Part shown: one piece after another, positions 1 through 7,325 of the stretch
How positions within the stretch are numbered: the first letter of the stretch is position 1
Layout: each line of letters starts with the position of its first letter
NCBI GenBank assembly: GCA_012719195.1
Contig: JAAYAV010000443.1
Coordinates: 1-20,901, forward strand
From: Anaerolineae bacterium
GTDB lineage: Bacteria > Chloroflexota > Anaerolineae > DRVO01
DNA: 20,901 bases
Direction of reading: 5' to 3'
Translations under genes and position numbers: made by a program
Notes under the pieces: model-generated
What the model saw: the letters and a program-made list of their open reading frames with translations, nothing else
The model's database searches: none
What the model was told of the DNA's origin: nothing

Positions 1-677
1 GAGGCGACCACCTGCGAGGTGTCGTGGACGGCGGTGCCCAGGAAGAGCCCCACCCGCACCGGGTCCAACCCGAAGAGGGTGTGCGCCAAGTAGGGATAGA
101 GGAAGGTGGCCAGGGCCCCGAAGATGGTGATGTCGGCGGCGGCGTAGGCTACCTCCTCGTCATCGGCCTCGATGCAGGGGGCGGTGGCGACGATGGCGGA
201 GAGGCCGCAGATGCCGGTGCCGACGGCGATGAGCGTCCCGAGGCGCTCGGGCAGCTTCAGCCAGCGGGCGAAGAGGCCACCGAACACCAGTCCGGCGGTG
301 ATGCAGAGGGCGACGACGGGCACGCCGTAGACACCCACGCGCGCCACGTCCAGCAGGCTGAGACGGATGCCGAGCAGGATGATGCCCAGGCGCAACACCT
401 TGCGGACACTGAACTGCACCCCCGGGCGCAGCCGTGCCGGCAGGGGGGCGAGGTTGGCCACCAGCATGCCAACGATGATGGCGACCATGATGGGCGAGAT
501 CGGGCTTTGCGCGAAGCCCAGGACGCGGGTGCCGATCAGGTCGGCGAGAACTGACCCCAGGGCAGCGACCGTGACGGCCGCGAGCACACCCGGTATGAGC
601 CCGTGGGCAGCCGCGAGGGGCACACCCAGGAGGGCATCCGCGAGGGCGGAGGTCGACCTATGTAGCCTGGATGGCAT
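1..677 (-). CDS. YeiH-family (UPF0324) membrane protein, C-terminus cut by window edge
   Basis: I translated this frame by hand: ATG at 677-675, open to base 1, giving 225 codons of a family that is usually about 330-350 residues, so roughly the last third is missing. It is a hydrophobic multi-span protein. Signatures of the YeiH/'putative sulfate exporter' family are visible: SPISPIMVAIIVGMLVANL near residues 57-75, the GTGICGLSAIVATAPCIEAD stretch and, near the break, GTAVHDTSQVV. A GGGAG Shine-Dalgarno lies 7 bases before the ATG. The start lies inside the end of the nitroreductase gene (20-base overlap), so the two are probably translated together. Transport activity for this family is annotated mostly by homology; the substrate here is unknown. 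Family assignment is secure, function is not. Confidence 0.85.
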   Translation of the reverse strand, partial: MPSRLHRSTSALADALLGVPLAAAHGLIPGVLAAVTVAALGSVLADLIGTRVLGFAQSPISPIMVAIIVGMLVANLAPLPARLRPGVQFSVRKVLRLGIILLGIRLSLLDVARVGVYGVPVVALCITAGLVFGGLFARWLKLPERLGTLIAVGTGICGLSAIVATAPCIEADDEEVAYAAADITIFGALATFLYPYLAHTLFGLDPVRVGLFLGTAVHDTSQVVA

Positions 678-1602
678 GAGGATGCTCCCGATTGTGGCTG
701 TCAGTCACCGAGGCGAATCGTCGCCGGAGTGCCCGCTGGTACTCGACGGCAGGATGGCCGAGGAGCAGGATCAGGCCCGGCTTGTTGGCTACCGGTACGC
801 CGTACTTGGCCTTGAGGGCCTTGGTGTAGCCGACGAGGTAGCCCACGGTGCCGATCATGCAGGTGCCGAGCCCCAGAGATTCGGCGGCCAGCATGGCATA
901 GGTGGCGGCGATGGTGCTGTCGGCGGGATCGGCGTAGGGAGAGAGGTGAAACAGAAGAGCCGCGGGCGCGTCATAGAGCAGCCAGTCCTCGCCTGCTCGC
1001 CGCTTCTCCACTATCAGCCGCAAGGCCGGGACCATGAAGGTGGTGGCCGACTCGTAGAAGGCCTTGCCGATGAACGGACGGGCGAGCTTGAGCAAGGGAG
1101 GCCGGGCCCATTTGAGCCAACCCTCCATGACGCGGACGCAGTCCTCGGCGAGCTCCTGCACCCGCTCCCGGCCCTGGAAGACCACGACGCCTACATCGGA
1201 GGGCGGCAACCCCATGGGCGCGCGCGTGGCCATGGTGAGCACCCGGTCGATGTCGGCGGTGCTGACCGGCTCGCCGGTGAAGCAGCGGACGCTGCGCCGC
1301 CTCAAGAGCAAGGCGTCCAGGTGCTCGGCGGTGGCGCGTTCGCAGGCGGGCGGGACAGGGAGCAGGTCATCGGGACGAAGCCCCCGTCCGGTCACGGTGA
1401 TGCTGTTGGTGGGGCAGACCGCCGCGCACTGGGCACAGCCCACACAGCCGAGGGAGCTCTCATAGTCAACCAGCACCCGGCCATCTTCCAGAAGCAGCGT
1501 CTCGCTGCTGCACACGCTCACACAGCGGCCACAGGCGATGCAGGTGTCGCGGTCAATGGTGGGAATGCCTGCCTCGGCGGTGGTTCCGGTCTTGATGGGC
1601 AC
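658..1602 (-). CDS. Ferredoxin-nitroreductase fusion protein
   Basis: The protein has 314 residues if it starts at the GTG at 1602, which follows AGGAG by 8 bases; the open frame runs further upstream to 1974, but that part overlaps grpB and reads as junk. Residues 21-31 (CIACGRCVSVC) and 53-63 (CVGCAQCAAVC) are two CxxCxxCxxxC motifs, each expected to bind a [4Fe-4S] cluster. From about residue 95 (LLLRRRSVRCFTGEPV) a nitroreductase-like flavin domain follows, with the typical PADSTIAATYAMLAAESLGLGT region. Such fusions are predicted FMN oxidoreductases that receive electrons through their own ferredoxin domain; the substrate is unknown. It lies 11 bases after grpB and overlaps the YeiH-like gene by 20 bases. 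The domain call is firm, the physiological role open. Confidence 0.88.
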   Translation of the reverse strand: MPIKTGTTAEAGIPTIDRDTCIACGRCVSVCSSETLLLEDGRVLVDYESSLGCVGCAQCAAVCPTNSITVTGRGLRPDDLLPVPPACERATAEHLDALLLRRRSVRCFTGEPVSTADIDRVLTMATRAPMGLPPSDVGVVVFQGRERVQELAEDCVRVMEGWLKWARPPLLKLARPFIGKAFYESATTFMVPALRLIVEKRRAGEDWLLYDAPAALLFHLSPYADPADSTIAATYAMLAAESLGLGTCMIGTVGYLVGYTKALKAKYGVPVANKPGLILLLGHPAVEYQRALRRRFASVTDSHNREHPHAIQAT

Positions 1603-1613
1603 GTCGCGCTCTC

Positions 1614-2174
1614 CTAGGGCCGCGGCGGGAGGTCGCCAGCAGTGCGGGCCTGCTCTCCAGCGCCCTCGCGCTGGGCCCTCGCCTCGATGGAGCGGATGAA
1701 GCCGGTCTTGGCGTTGGTGTAGGCCTCGCGGTCGTTGCGGTAACGCTGCGCCAGTTCGCGCTTGAGGCGGTCGTACTCCGCCGCCGCCGCGGGATGGGCG
1801 CGCAGGTAGTCGCGGAAGGCGAGGTGGCGCTGCCAGAAGTCGCCGCCATTGGCCACCACATGCAGGTGATAGGACAGCGGCTCGCCGATCCGGTCGAGAT
1901 AGCGGCGCTCGGGCATCGTGGTCTCGTGCTGGGGGAAGTACTCGTAGCCGAGGGCCACCAGTGCTGGGACGCAACGGTCGGCGACACCCAGATCAGGCAC
2001 GCCGATGAGGATGTCAATGATAGGCTTGGCGCACAGACCGGGCACGGCGGTGCTGCCGACGTGCTCCACGCGGGCCTGCAGGCCGGCCAGTGCGGTCTCG
2101 ATGCGGGCCCTCTCGACGTCGAAGACATCGGGCCAGGTCGGGTCGTAGTCAACGATGATGACCGGTCGGGGCAC
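1614..2174 (-). CDS. GrpB/UPF0157 family nucleotidyltransferase-like protein
   Basis: The product has 186 residues. It shows the GrpB family hallmarks: an N-terminal YDPTWPDVFDVERARI segment and the HVGSTAVPGLCAKPIIDI block at residues 38-55, which matches the GS-x(n)-D motif of the nucleotidyltransferase fold, followed by YHLHVV and the FRDYLRAHP helix. The GTG start at 2174 is supported by GAGG located 7 bases upstream. Members are often fused to or found beside dephospho-CoA kinase, but no enzymatic activity has been fixed for most. It is probably cotranscribed with the downstream nitroreductase gene (11-base gap). A GC-rich hairpin lies just upstream, so it may be separated from the dehydrogenase gene. 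Confidence 0.85.
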   Translation of the reverse strand: MPRPVIIVDYDPTWPDVFDVERARIETALAGLQARVEHVGSTAVPGLCAKPIIDILIGVPDLGVADRCVPALVALGYEYFPQHETTMPERRYLDRIGEPLSYHLHVVANGGDFWQRHLAFRDYLRAHPAAAAEYDRLKRELAQRYRNDREAYTNAKTGFIRSIEARAQREGAGEQARTAGDLPPRP

Positions 2175-2198
2175 AGCGTCACCTCGCGGGATCGGGGA

Positions 2199-2220
2199 GG
2201 GCCGGCGCGAGGGCCGGCCC
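2199..2220 (-). terminator. GC hairpin between dehydrogenase and grpB
   Basis: An 8-bp perfect stem (GGGCCGGC/GCCGGCCC) with a 6-base loop lies in the 62-base gap after the dehydrogenase stop codon. There is no T-tract after it on either strand, so it would be a weak or processing-type terminator rather than a classical intrinsic one. Confidence 0.35.
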
Positions 2221-2236
2221 GAGCGGCGTACCAGTG

Positions 2237-3250
2237 CTACTGCAGACTCACCTTCTCACTGACCGCCGGGTTGACCACGGACTCGGGCCAACGGCCGGTG
2301 AGGACGCGCACCGCGTTCTCCATCGCTTTCTTCTTGACGTTGTAGGTGCCGCGGTCGGAGATCCCGGCGCAGTGAGGGGTGATGATGACGTTGTCCATCT
2401 GCAGGAGGGGGTTGTCGGGCGCGGGCGGCTCCTGTTCGAGTACGTCCAGCCCCGCTCCGGCGATGCGCCCTTCCTGCAGGGCCGCGATCATGGCCTGCTC
2501 ATCTATGATGGGGCCGCGCGCGGTGTTGATCAGGTAGACGCTCGGTTTCATCACGCCGAACTCGCGCTTGCCGACGAGGCCCTTGGTGTCGGGAGTGAGG
2601 GGGCAGTGAACGGAGATGAAATCGGACTCGCGCAGGACGCGGTCCAGGTGGGTCAGCTCAGCGCCGCAGGCGGCCGCCTTCTCCTGGGTGGCGAAGGGGT
2701 CGTAGGCGAGCACCTTGAGGTCGAACGCCTGCGCCTTGCGGGCGGTCATGGCGCCGATGTCGCCCAGGCCGATGAGCCCCAGCACCTGGTCGTAGATCGA
2801 GACCATGGGACGGGTGTGCGGGGTGCGATCGCCCCAGCTAGCCGTGTGGCCGATGCGGTTCATGGTGGGCAACTTTTTGGCGCAGGCGAGCAGCAGGAGG
2901 ATGGCGTGATTGGACATCTCCTGGTTGAAAACGCCGCCGGTGCGCACGTTGGCCACCACCACGCCATGATCGGTGGCCGCCTGGAGGTCAACGGCGTCGT
3001 AGCCCACGCCGTAGCGGGAGATGACCTTGAGGGTGGGCACGAGGGCCTCGATGACGCGGCGGCTGGCGGGGCCGGAGCCGAGCAGCAGGCCATGAGCGCC
3101 GCGGGCGGCGGCGATGACGGCATCCTCGCTGTTGCCGAAGGGGACGATGCTGAAGTCCACATCCATGCCGCCGAGTGCCTCCAACTCGGCCTCGGGGCCA
3201 CCCCAGTCCATGATCTGGGCCACTATCTTCATGCGTTCGGTGCCGGACAT
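2237..3250 (-). CDS. D-2-hydroxyacid dehydrogenase (NAD-dependent, PGDH-like)
   Basis: The 337-residue protein has the full D-isomer-specific 2-hydroxyacid dehydrogenase layout. The NAD-binding GLGDIG is at residues 161-166, with Asp184 (AYDPF) in the place that favours NAD over NADP. The catalytic set is Arg245 (NTARG), Glu274 (DVLEQEP) and His293 (TPHCAG). The N-terminal substrate half contains the SRYGVGYDAVD segment typical of phosphoglycerate dehydrogenase and its relatives. It lacks the C-terminal ACT or ASB regulatory domain of long SerA enzymes. The ATG at 3250 is preceded by GAGGGGG. Substrate cannot be named from sequence; phosphoglycerate, glyoxylate/hydroxypyruvate or another 2-oxoacid are possible. 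A 26-bp perfect palindrome lies 37 bases upstream of the start codon. Confidence 0.88.
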   Translation of the reverse strand: MSGTERMKIVAQIMDWGGPEAELEALGGMDVDFSIVPFGNSEDAVIAAARGAHGLLLGSGPASRRVIEALVPTLKVISRYGVGYDAVDLQAATDHGVVVANVRTGGVFNQEMSNHAILLLLACAKKLPTMNRIGHTASWGDRTPHTRPMVSIYDQVLGLIGLGDIGAMTARKAQAFDLKVLAYDPFATQEKAAACGAELTHLDRVLRESDFISVHCPLTPDTKGLVGKREFGVMKPSVYLINTARGPIIDEQAMIAALQEGRIAGAGLDVLEQEPPAPDNPLLQMDNVIITPHCAGISDRGTYNVKKKAMENAVRVLTGRWPESVVNPAVSEKVSLQ

Positions 3251-3286
3251 GCTTGCATCCCCCTCAGCGGACTTGCGTTGCAGACG

Positions 3287-3312
3287 GACGCGGACGACGC
3301 GTCGTCCGCGTC
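3287..3312. repeat. 26-bp perfect palindrome upstream of dehydrogenase gene
   Basis: The two 13-base halves, GACGCGGACGACG and CGTCGTCCGCGTC, are exact reverse complements with no spacer. It ends 37 bases before the ATG of the hydroxyacid dehydrogenase gene. A spacer-free palindrome of this length could be an operator for a dimeric regulator or a cruciform/REP-like element; the sequence alone does not decide. Confidence 0.75.
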
Positions 3313-3396
3313 TCTGTATGCTATCGCCGGAGCGAGGTGACGGTCAAAGCGGGTACTTGACCCCCCTCGTGGTCTCGCTCCGCGAAGCCACTGCTC

Positions 3397-3418
3397 GCGA
3401 GTCGGTTTGCCGACTCGC
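3397..3418. repeat. Hairpin, 9-bp stem, TTTG loop
   Basis: GCGAGTCGG pairs perfectly with CCGACTCGC around a four-base loop. It belongs to the cluster of hairpins in the 3251-3855 intergenic region. Confidence 0.7.
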
Positions 3419-3512
3419 TGTCCCCCTTCGCCGAGACGCTGACTACACGCCTCTTCCTGCAGAGGGGGCTGTTCGCCGTAGGTGGGCCTCGGGTGCGACG
3501 CACCTCGGAGAC

Positions 3513-3554
3513 GCTTCAGCCGGGCCGGAGCGATCGGACGCCCTCGGCTGAAGC
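3513..3554. repeat. Hairpin, 10-bp stem, long loop
   Basis: GCTTCAGCCG at 3513-3522 pairs perfectly with CGGCTGAAGC at 3545-3554 around a 22-base loop. Confidence 0.65.
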
Positions 3555-3562
3555 CGGGGCTC

Positions 3563-3585
3563 GGGGATTCGTGCCGCGAATCTCC
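3563..3585. repeat. Hairpin, 9-bp stem with one G-T pair
   Basis: GGGGATTCG pairs with CGAATCTCC (one G-T wobble) around the five-base loop TGCCG. Confidence 0.6.
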
Positions 3586-3604
3586 TGGGGCGCTGACGCG
3601 CCGG

Positions 3605-3624
3605 GTGTCCGCGTAGGCGGACAC
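3605..3624. repeat. Hairpin unit A, 8-bp stem, GTAG loop
   Basis: GTGTCCGC pairs perfectly with GCGGACAC around GTAG. The core TCCGCGTAGGCGGA (3608-3621) recurs with one loop change at 3654-3667, while the outer three pairs are different but still complementary. Confidence 0.75.
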
Positions 3625-3650
3625 GAGGAGGCGAAGCCGCCATTCTTGCC

Positions 3651-3670
3651 CCGTCCGCGAAGGCGGACGG
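3651..3670. repeat. Hairpin unit B, 8-bp stem, GAAG loop
   Basis: CCGTCCGC pairs perfectly with GCGGACGG around GAAG. It matches unit A in 13 of 14 core bases and differs from it in the outer pairs by compensatory changes (GTG/CAC in unit A, CCG/CGG here). Confidence 0.75.
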
Positions 3671-3855
3671 TCAGCCGAAGGCTCCACGGCTCCGACTTGA
3701 GTCGAGGGGCCTGCCGTGCACCCCCGCGAGACAAATGTCGTGTAGTCAGCCCGAGACGGAGGGGGCGATGGCCGGCGCCGGTCAGTCAGAGATAGGCGCA
3801 TTCCGGCTCGCGTCTGCGACGTCGTGCCTCCACGTGAGGCTCTTCCTTCCCGTAG

Positions 3856-4989
3856 CTAACCAGAGACGGTGCTACCGCCCGCCAGGACGCGCTCGTAGAT
3901 GGCCTCGTACTGGGGGACGATGCGGCGGTAGTCGAACAGCTGGGCGCGGGTTCGCGCGGCTTGGCAGAAGGCCTGCCGCCGGCTGCGGTCGGAGAGTATG
4001 TGCAGCGCGTATTCGGCCATCTTGTCGACGTCGCCCAGGGGGGCGAGGTACCCGGAGACTCCGTGTTCGACCACCTCGGGAATGCCGCCGACGTCACTGG
4101 CCACCACCGGTACACCGCTCGCCAGGGCCTCCAGCGCCACCAGGCCGAAGCTCTCCGTCTGGCTGGGCAGGAGCAGCAGATCGGCAACAGCCAGTAGCGG
4201 GGCCACCTGATCCACCACGCCGGTGAACACCACTCTATCCGCAACCCCCAAGTCCCGGGACAACTGCAGGGCGGGCCCGGCGTCCGGCCCATCGCCGACG
4301 AGCACCAGGCGTGCGTCGAGTGCGGCGGCGACCTTGGCAAAGACCCTGACCACGTCGAGGACGCGCTTGACGGGGCGGAAGTTGGAGATGTGCATCAGGG
4401 TGACCTGGTCGGCACGCTGGCAGGAAGGGATGCAGGCGGGCGCCTCCACCTGGTGCCGCTCGGGATCGATGAAGTTGTAGACGACCTCGACTTCCTTGGT
4501 AACGGCGAACTGGCGGTAGGTCTCTTCGGCCAGGAACCGTGACACGGCCGTGATAGCGTCAGAGTGCTGGATGGTGGCGGCGGTGATGGGCCGGAACGAA
4601 GGGTTGTTGCCGACCAGCGTGACGTCGGTGCCGTGCAGGGTGGTTACGACTTTGAGATTGAGCTCGGGCGCGCAGATCTTGGCGTACTCGGCAGCGGCGG
4701 CAAACGGGATGGCGTAGTGGACGTGCAAGACGTCCAGCTCTCGCGCCCGGGCCACGTCAACCATCTTGGCAGCGAGGGCCAAGCAGTAGGGGAAGTTCTG
4801 CAACAGCGGGTACTCTACGATCTGCACCTCGTGGAAGCTAACGCGGGGCGGGATGGTGGTGAGGCGCAGAGGGGTGGAGTAGCTGATGAACGCTACCTCG
4901 TGCCCGCGCTCGGCCAGGTGCTTCCCGAGCTCGGTAGCGACAACGCCGCTGCCGCCGTGGGTGGGGTAACAGGTGATGCCAATGCGCAT
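3856..4989 (-). CDS. bshA: BshA: N-acetyl-alpha-D-glucosaminyl L-malate synthase
   Basis: BshA catalyses the first step of bacillithiol synthesis, joining GlcNAc from UDP-GlcNAc to L-malate. The 377-residue product has the GT4 glycosyltransferase build. The N-terminal CYPTHGGSGVVATELGKHLA (residues 7-26) and the HVHYAIP/TLHGTD stretches (89-95, 118-122) are close to known BshA proteins. The C-terminal nucleotide-sugar domain has VGDGPD and the EX7E pair Glu279/Glu287 in ESFGLVALE. The ATG at 4989 has GGAGG five bases upstream. The gene follows bshB1 by 46 bases, and its presence with bshC and bshB1 makes the assignment much safer than sequence alone, since GT4 enzymes are many. It acts in the cytosol. 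Confidence 0.93.
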   Translation of the reverse strand: MRIGITCYPTHGGSGVVATELGKHLAERGHEVAFISYSTPLRLTTIPPRVSFHEVQIVEYPLLQNFPYCLALAAKMVDVARARELDVLHVHYAIPFAAAAEYAKICAPELNLKVVTTLHGTDVTLVGNNPSFRPITAATIQHSDAITAVSRFLAEETYRQFAVTKEVEVVYNFIDPERHQVEAPACIPSCQRADQVTLMHISNFRPVKRVLDVVRVFAKVAAALDARLVLVGDGPDAGPALQLSRDLGVADRVVFTGVVDQVAPLLAVADLLLLPSQTESFGLVALEALASGVPVVASDVGGIPEVVEHGVSGYLAPLGDVDKMAEYALHILSDRSRRQAFCQAARTRAQLFDYRRIVPQYEAIYERVLAGGSTVSG

Positions 4990-5035
4990 ACATCCTCCAG
5001 GCTAACGGGTGACTTCAGAACGGTTGCGAATCGGG

Positions 5036-5752
5036 CTAGAACGAGCTGAACGCCAGGTCGAGCAGGTTCTCGGACTCCAGGTGCCCGCGGACGAGGAAGC
5101 CCTCGCCGAAAGGTTTGCCAACCAGAGCGCCGTAGGAGCCCATCCAGTGGTCGAGGCGGGTGCGGAAGCTGGGTGAGGTGAGACGCGTGTGCTCCCAGGT
5201 GCCGACTTCGGGGCGGAACTGGGTGGCGTAGGCGTAGATGGCCTCCCACTTGCGCTCGTATTGGGCCGTGATGTCCACGACGACGCTGGGCGCGAAGCTA
5301 TCGTGGTGGCCATAGTAGAGCAGGCGAGGCGGGCGGAAGGCCTCCAGCCCCGTCTCGAACCGGGCCAGGCCGGCGAGGAAGGCGCCCTGGTAGACGATGT
5401 CGCTGGTGACGAAGTGGTCGGGGTGGCGGCCCTGGTTGTGGGGCACCAGGACCATGCGGGGCCGGTACTGACGCACGACTTGGGCCACCCGGGCCTTGGA
5501 CTCCTTGGTGACTTCGAGGAAGCCGTCCTCCAGGGCCAGGTTCTCCCGCGCCTGGGCGCCGATGATCTGCCGGGCAGCCTCGGCCTCGGTGGCGCGCGTC
5601 TCGGCCGTCCCACGGGTGCCCATCTCGCCGCGCACCATGTCCACCAGCACCACGGAGTGCCCTGCCTGTACCAGCTTGATGAGGGTGCCGCCGCAGCCGA
5701 TCTCAATATCGTCGGGGTGGGCGCCGAAGGCCATCACGTCAACGCCGGGCAT
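5036..5752 (-). CDS. bshB1: BshB1: bacillithiol biosynthesis deacetylase
   Basis: This is a zinc hydrolase of the LmbE/PIG-L fold that removes the acetyl group from GlcNAc-malate to give GlcN-malate, the second bacillithiol step. The 238-residue protein begins with VDVMAFGAHPDDIEIGCGG; His12, Asp15 and His113 (in HPDH, residues 110-113) are the expected zinc ligands, with Asp14 the likely general base. The C-terminal YERKWEAIYAYATQF and GSYGALVGKPFGEGF segments are typical of the BshB1 group rather than of MshB or other LmbE enzymes. GGAGG lies six bases before the ATG at 5752. The start overlaps the end of bshC by 14 bases, which suggests translational coupling. Confidence 0.93.
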   Translation of the reverse strand: MPGVDVMAFGAHPDDIEIGCGGTLIKLVQAGHSVVLVDMVRGEMGTRGTAETRATEAEAARQIIGAQARENLALEDGFLEVTKESKARVAQVVRQYRPRMVLVPHNQGRHPDHFVTSDIVYQGAFLAGLARFETGLEAFRPPRLLYYGHHDSFAPSVVVDITAQYERKWEAIYAYATQFRPEVGTWEHTRLTSPSFRTRLDHWMGSYGALVGKPFGEGFLVRGHLESENLLDLAFSSF

Positions 5753-7325
5753 CGCTATCCTCCAGTGTGAGCAAGGCGTGTTCGAATCGGTAGATGTCGC
5801 CTACCTCGAGCAGGCGCACAACGAAGTCTGGGCCATAGCGGTCGAGGAAGTGGGGTAAGGGAAGCGTGCGTTCTTGTAGGCGGCCGCGCGGCAGGATGTG
5901 ATTTCGGAGGGCGTGCAGTTCCTGACGCCGGAGGCCGGAGCGGCTCAGGCGAGCGCGGTGGGTCCGCTGCTCGAGCTTGGCCAGGGCGAACTCCGCCTTC
6001 TTGAGCGTTCCGGCCCAGGTTCGCTCCAGGCCGGGGTCAACCACGGAGACGGACCGGCGCAGGGGCTCCAGCGCCGCCGCCAGCCCTGCGCGCGCCGCCG
6101 CAAACTCCTCGGTGTCCTCGCCCGCGACGAGCCGGGCCATCGTCTCTCCCAGATCGAAGACGCCGGTGAGGACGTCTCGCGGGTTGGCGCCGTAGCGATT
6201 CCAGACATCCTTCTCGCCGCAGCCCATTATGGTGTAGTGGGGCCGGGGGAAGAGGACGGGCTGAGGCACTTCGAGTAGCCGGTGCAGGGGACGCAGCATC
6301 GCCTGGTAGGCGATCTCGCCCGGCCCGAGCACGTCGGCCAGCACCGGCAAGGTGGCGTCGGCGAAGACGGGCCGGATGGCGGCGTCGGTGGAGTAGCGCT
6401 CGGGGTGCTCCGCGGCTGCGTCAAGGTGAGCGATTGGGTCGGCGACGCGCACGCGGCGGCCGCGCTCGTCGAAGGTATAGAGCCGTCCGGCGTCGGGGGT
6501 AGTGATCTGAGGCGGGTAGCCCGCCCGCTCCAGTGCCCTTGCCACTTTGGCCAGGGCGGAGCCCACGACGGCGTCGCTTTCCAGCACCCGGCGGAGGAAC
6601 CCTCCCGCAACCGGCCTAAGCACCTCCGGCCGGACCAGGACCAGTCCGTGCCCGGCGAAGACGCGGGTCCACTGGCGGCCGTGCCAAGCGCAGTAATCGT
6701 CGCCTGCTGCCGGCGCCAGGATGCTCTCCACCAGGGGGCGGTGGGGGCCGGGCTCAAGGGCGTCCAGGTAGCGGCGATGCGCTTGGCGGATGGCCTCGGT
6801 GACGGGCAGGTCGGCGACGGGCCGCCCGGAGGCATCGGCGGGAAAGCTCACCCGGCCGATCTCGCCATCGCTCTGCCGCACGAAAACGTGGTTGATCTCT
6901 TGCTGATCGTGGTCTTCGCTGGCGAGCCAGAACACCGGCACGACGCGCACGCCGAGGTCGCGCTCCAGGTCGCGGGCGAGGCGGACGATGGCGGCGGCCT
7001 TGTAGGTGGCAAAGGCGGGCCCACCGAGGAAGCCCACCTGCTGACCGCCGATGACGCAGAAGGTCCCTTCGTCGGCCAGGGCGCGGGCGGCATCGAGCAC
7101 GTCCGGACCCGCCCCCAGGGAGGCGTTGTAGTCGGTCACCAGGCGCGCGATCTCGGCCCGTGGGAAGGGGAAGTGGCGCCGGTCCTCCAGGGCGGCCGGA
7201 AAGTCCAGCGGTCCGTGGGTGAAGAAGGAGCGCGCCGAGTCGGCGCCGGCGAGGTAGTCGAGATAGAGCCGGTTGCCGGCGGACGATGGGATCTCGCTCT
7301 CGGGGATGTACTCGATCACGGGCAC
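5739..7325 (-). CDS. bshC: BshC: putative cysteine-adding enzyme of bacillithiol synthesis
   Basis: BshC performs the last step of bacillithiol synthesis, adding cysteine to GlcN-malate. The 528-residue product is close to the usual family length (about 540). Family landmarks are FCVIGGQQVGFLGGP (the Rossmann-like entry), TYKAAAIVRLA, PVFWLASEDHDQQEINHV and the C-terminal coiled region followed by QERTLPLPHFLDRYGPDFV. The chosen GTG at 7325 has AAGGA only three bases ahead, and a second GTG two codons later (7319) is an equally plausible start. The gene overlaps the upstream methyltransferase by 10 bases and bshB1 by 14, so the three form one tightly coupled unit. Confidence 0.93.
   Translation of the reverse strand: MPVIEYIPESEIPSSAGNRLYLDYLAGADSARSFFTHGPLDFPAALEDRRHFPFPRAEIARLVTDYNASLGAGPDVLDAARALADEGTFCVIGGQQVGFLGGPAFATYKAAAIVRLARDLERDLGVRVVPVFWLASEDHDQQEINHVFVRQSDGEIGRVSFPADASGRPVADLPVTEAIRQAHRRYLDALEPGPHRPLVESILAPAAGDDYCAWHGRQWTRVFAGHGLVLVRPEVLRPVAGGFLRRVLESDAVVGSALAKVARALERAGYPPQITTPDAGRLYTFDERGRRVRVADPIAHLDAAAEHPERYSTDAAIRPVFADATLPVLADVLGPGEIAYQAMLRPLHRLLEVPQPVLFPRPHYTIMGCGEKDVWNRYGANPRDVLTGVFDLGETMARLVAGEDTEEFAAARAGLAAALEPLRRSVSVVDPGLERTWAGTLKKAEFALAKLEQRTHRARLSRSGLRRQELHALRNHILPRGRLQERTLPLPHFLDRYGPDFVVRLLEVGDIYRFEHALLTLEDSDARR

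Larger units (their letters stand above)
3251..3855. other. Gene-free, hairpin-dense intergenic region
   Basis: These 605 bases separate the dehydrogenase start from the bshA stop. Several open frames cross the stretch on both strands, but none has a recognisable domain and all are Arg/Pro/Ser-rich, as expected from GC-rich non-coding DNA. What stands out is secondary structure: at least six perfect or near-perfect hairpins between 3287 and 3691, listed as separate entries. Downstream of bshA there is only a weak stem (GCCTC/GAGGC, 3827-3841), so the bshA terminator is not obvious. Confidence 0.7.

Noticed and set aside
1603..1974. N-terminal extension of the ferredoxin-nitroreductase frame
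   Set aside because: It overlaps grpB in another frame, reads as Arg/Pro-rich noise, and a GTG with a good ribosome site at 1602 gives the normal protein.
2234..3340. Long plus-strand open frame of 368 codons opposite the hydroxyacid dehydrogenase
   Set aside because: It is the antisense shadow of a gene with complete catalytic motifs; it is Gly/Ala/Asp/His-rich and has no recognisable domain.
3287..3691. CRISPR array
   Set aside because: The repeated elements are palindromes of differing sequence with irregular spacing and no direct repeats of constant length, so this is not a CRISPR.
3229..3801. Open frames of 100-190 codons across the hairpin region
   Set aside because: They are low-complexity Arg/Pro/Ser-rich translations that follow the stems on both strands; no domain and no convincing ribosome site.
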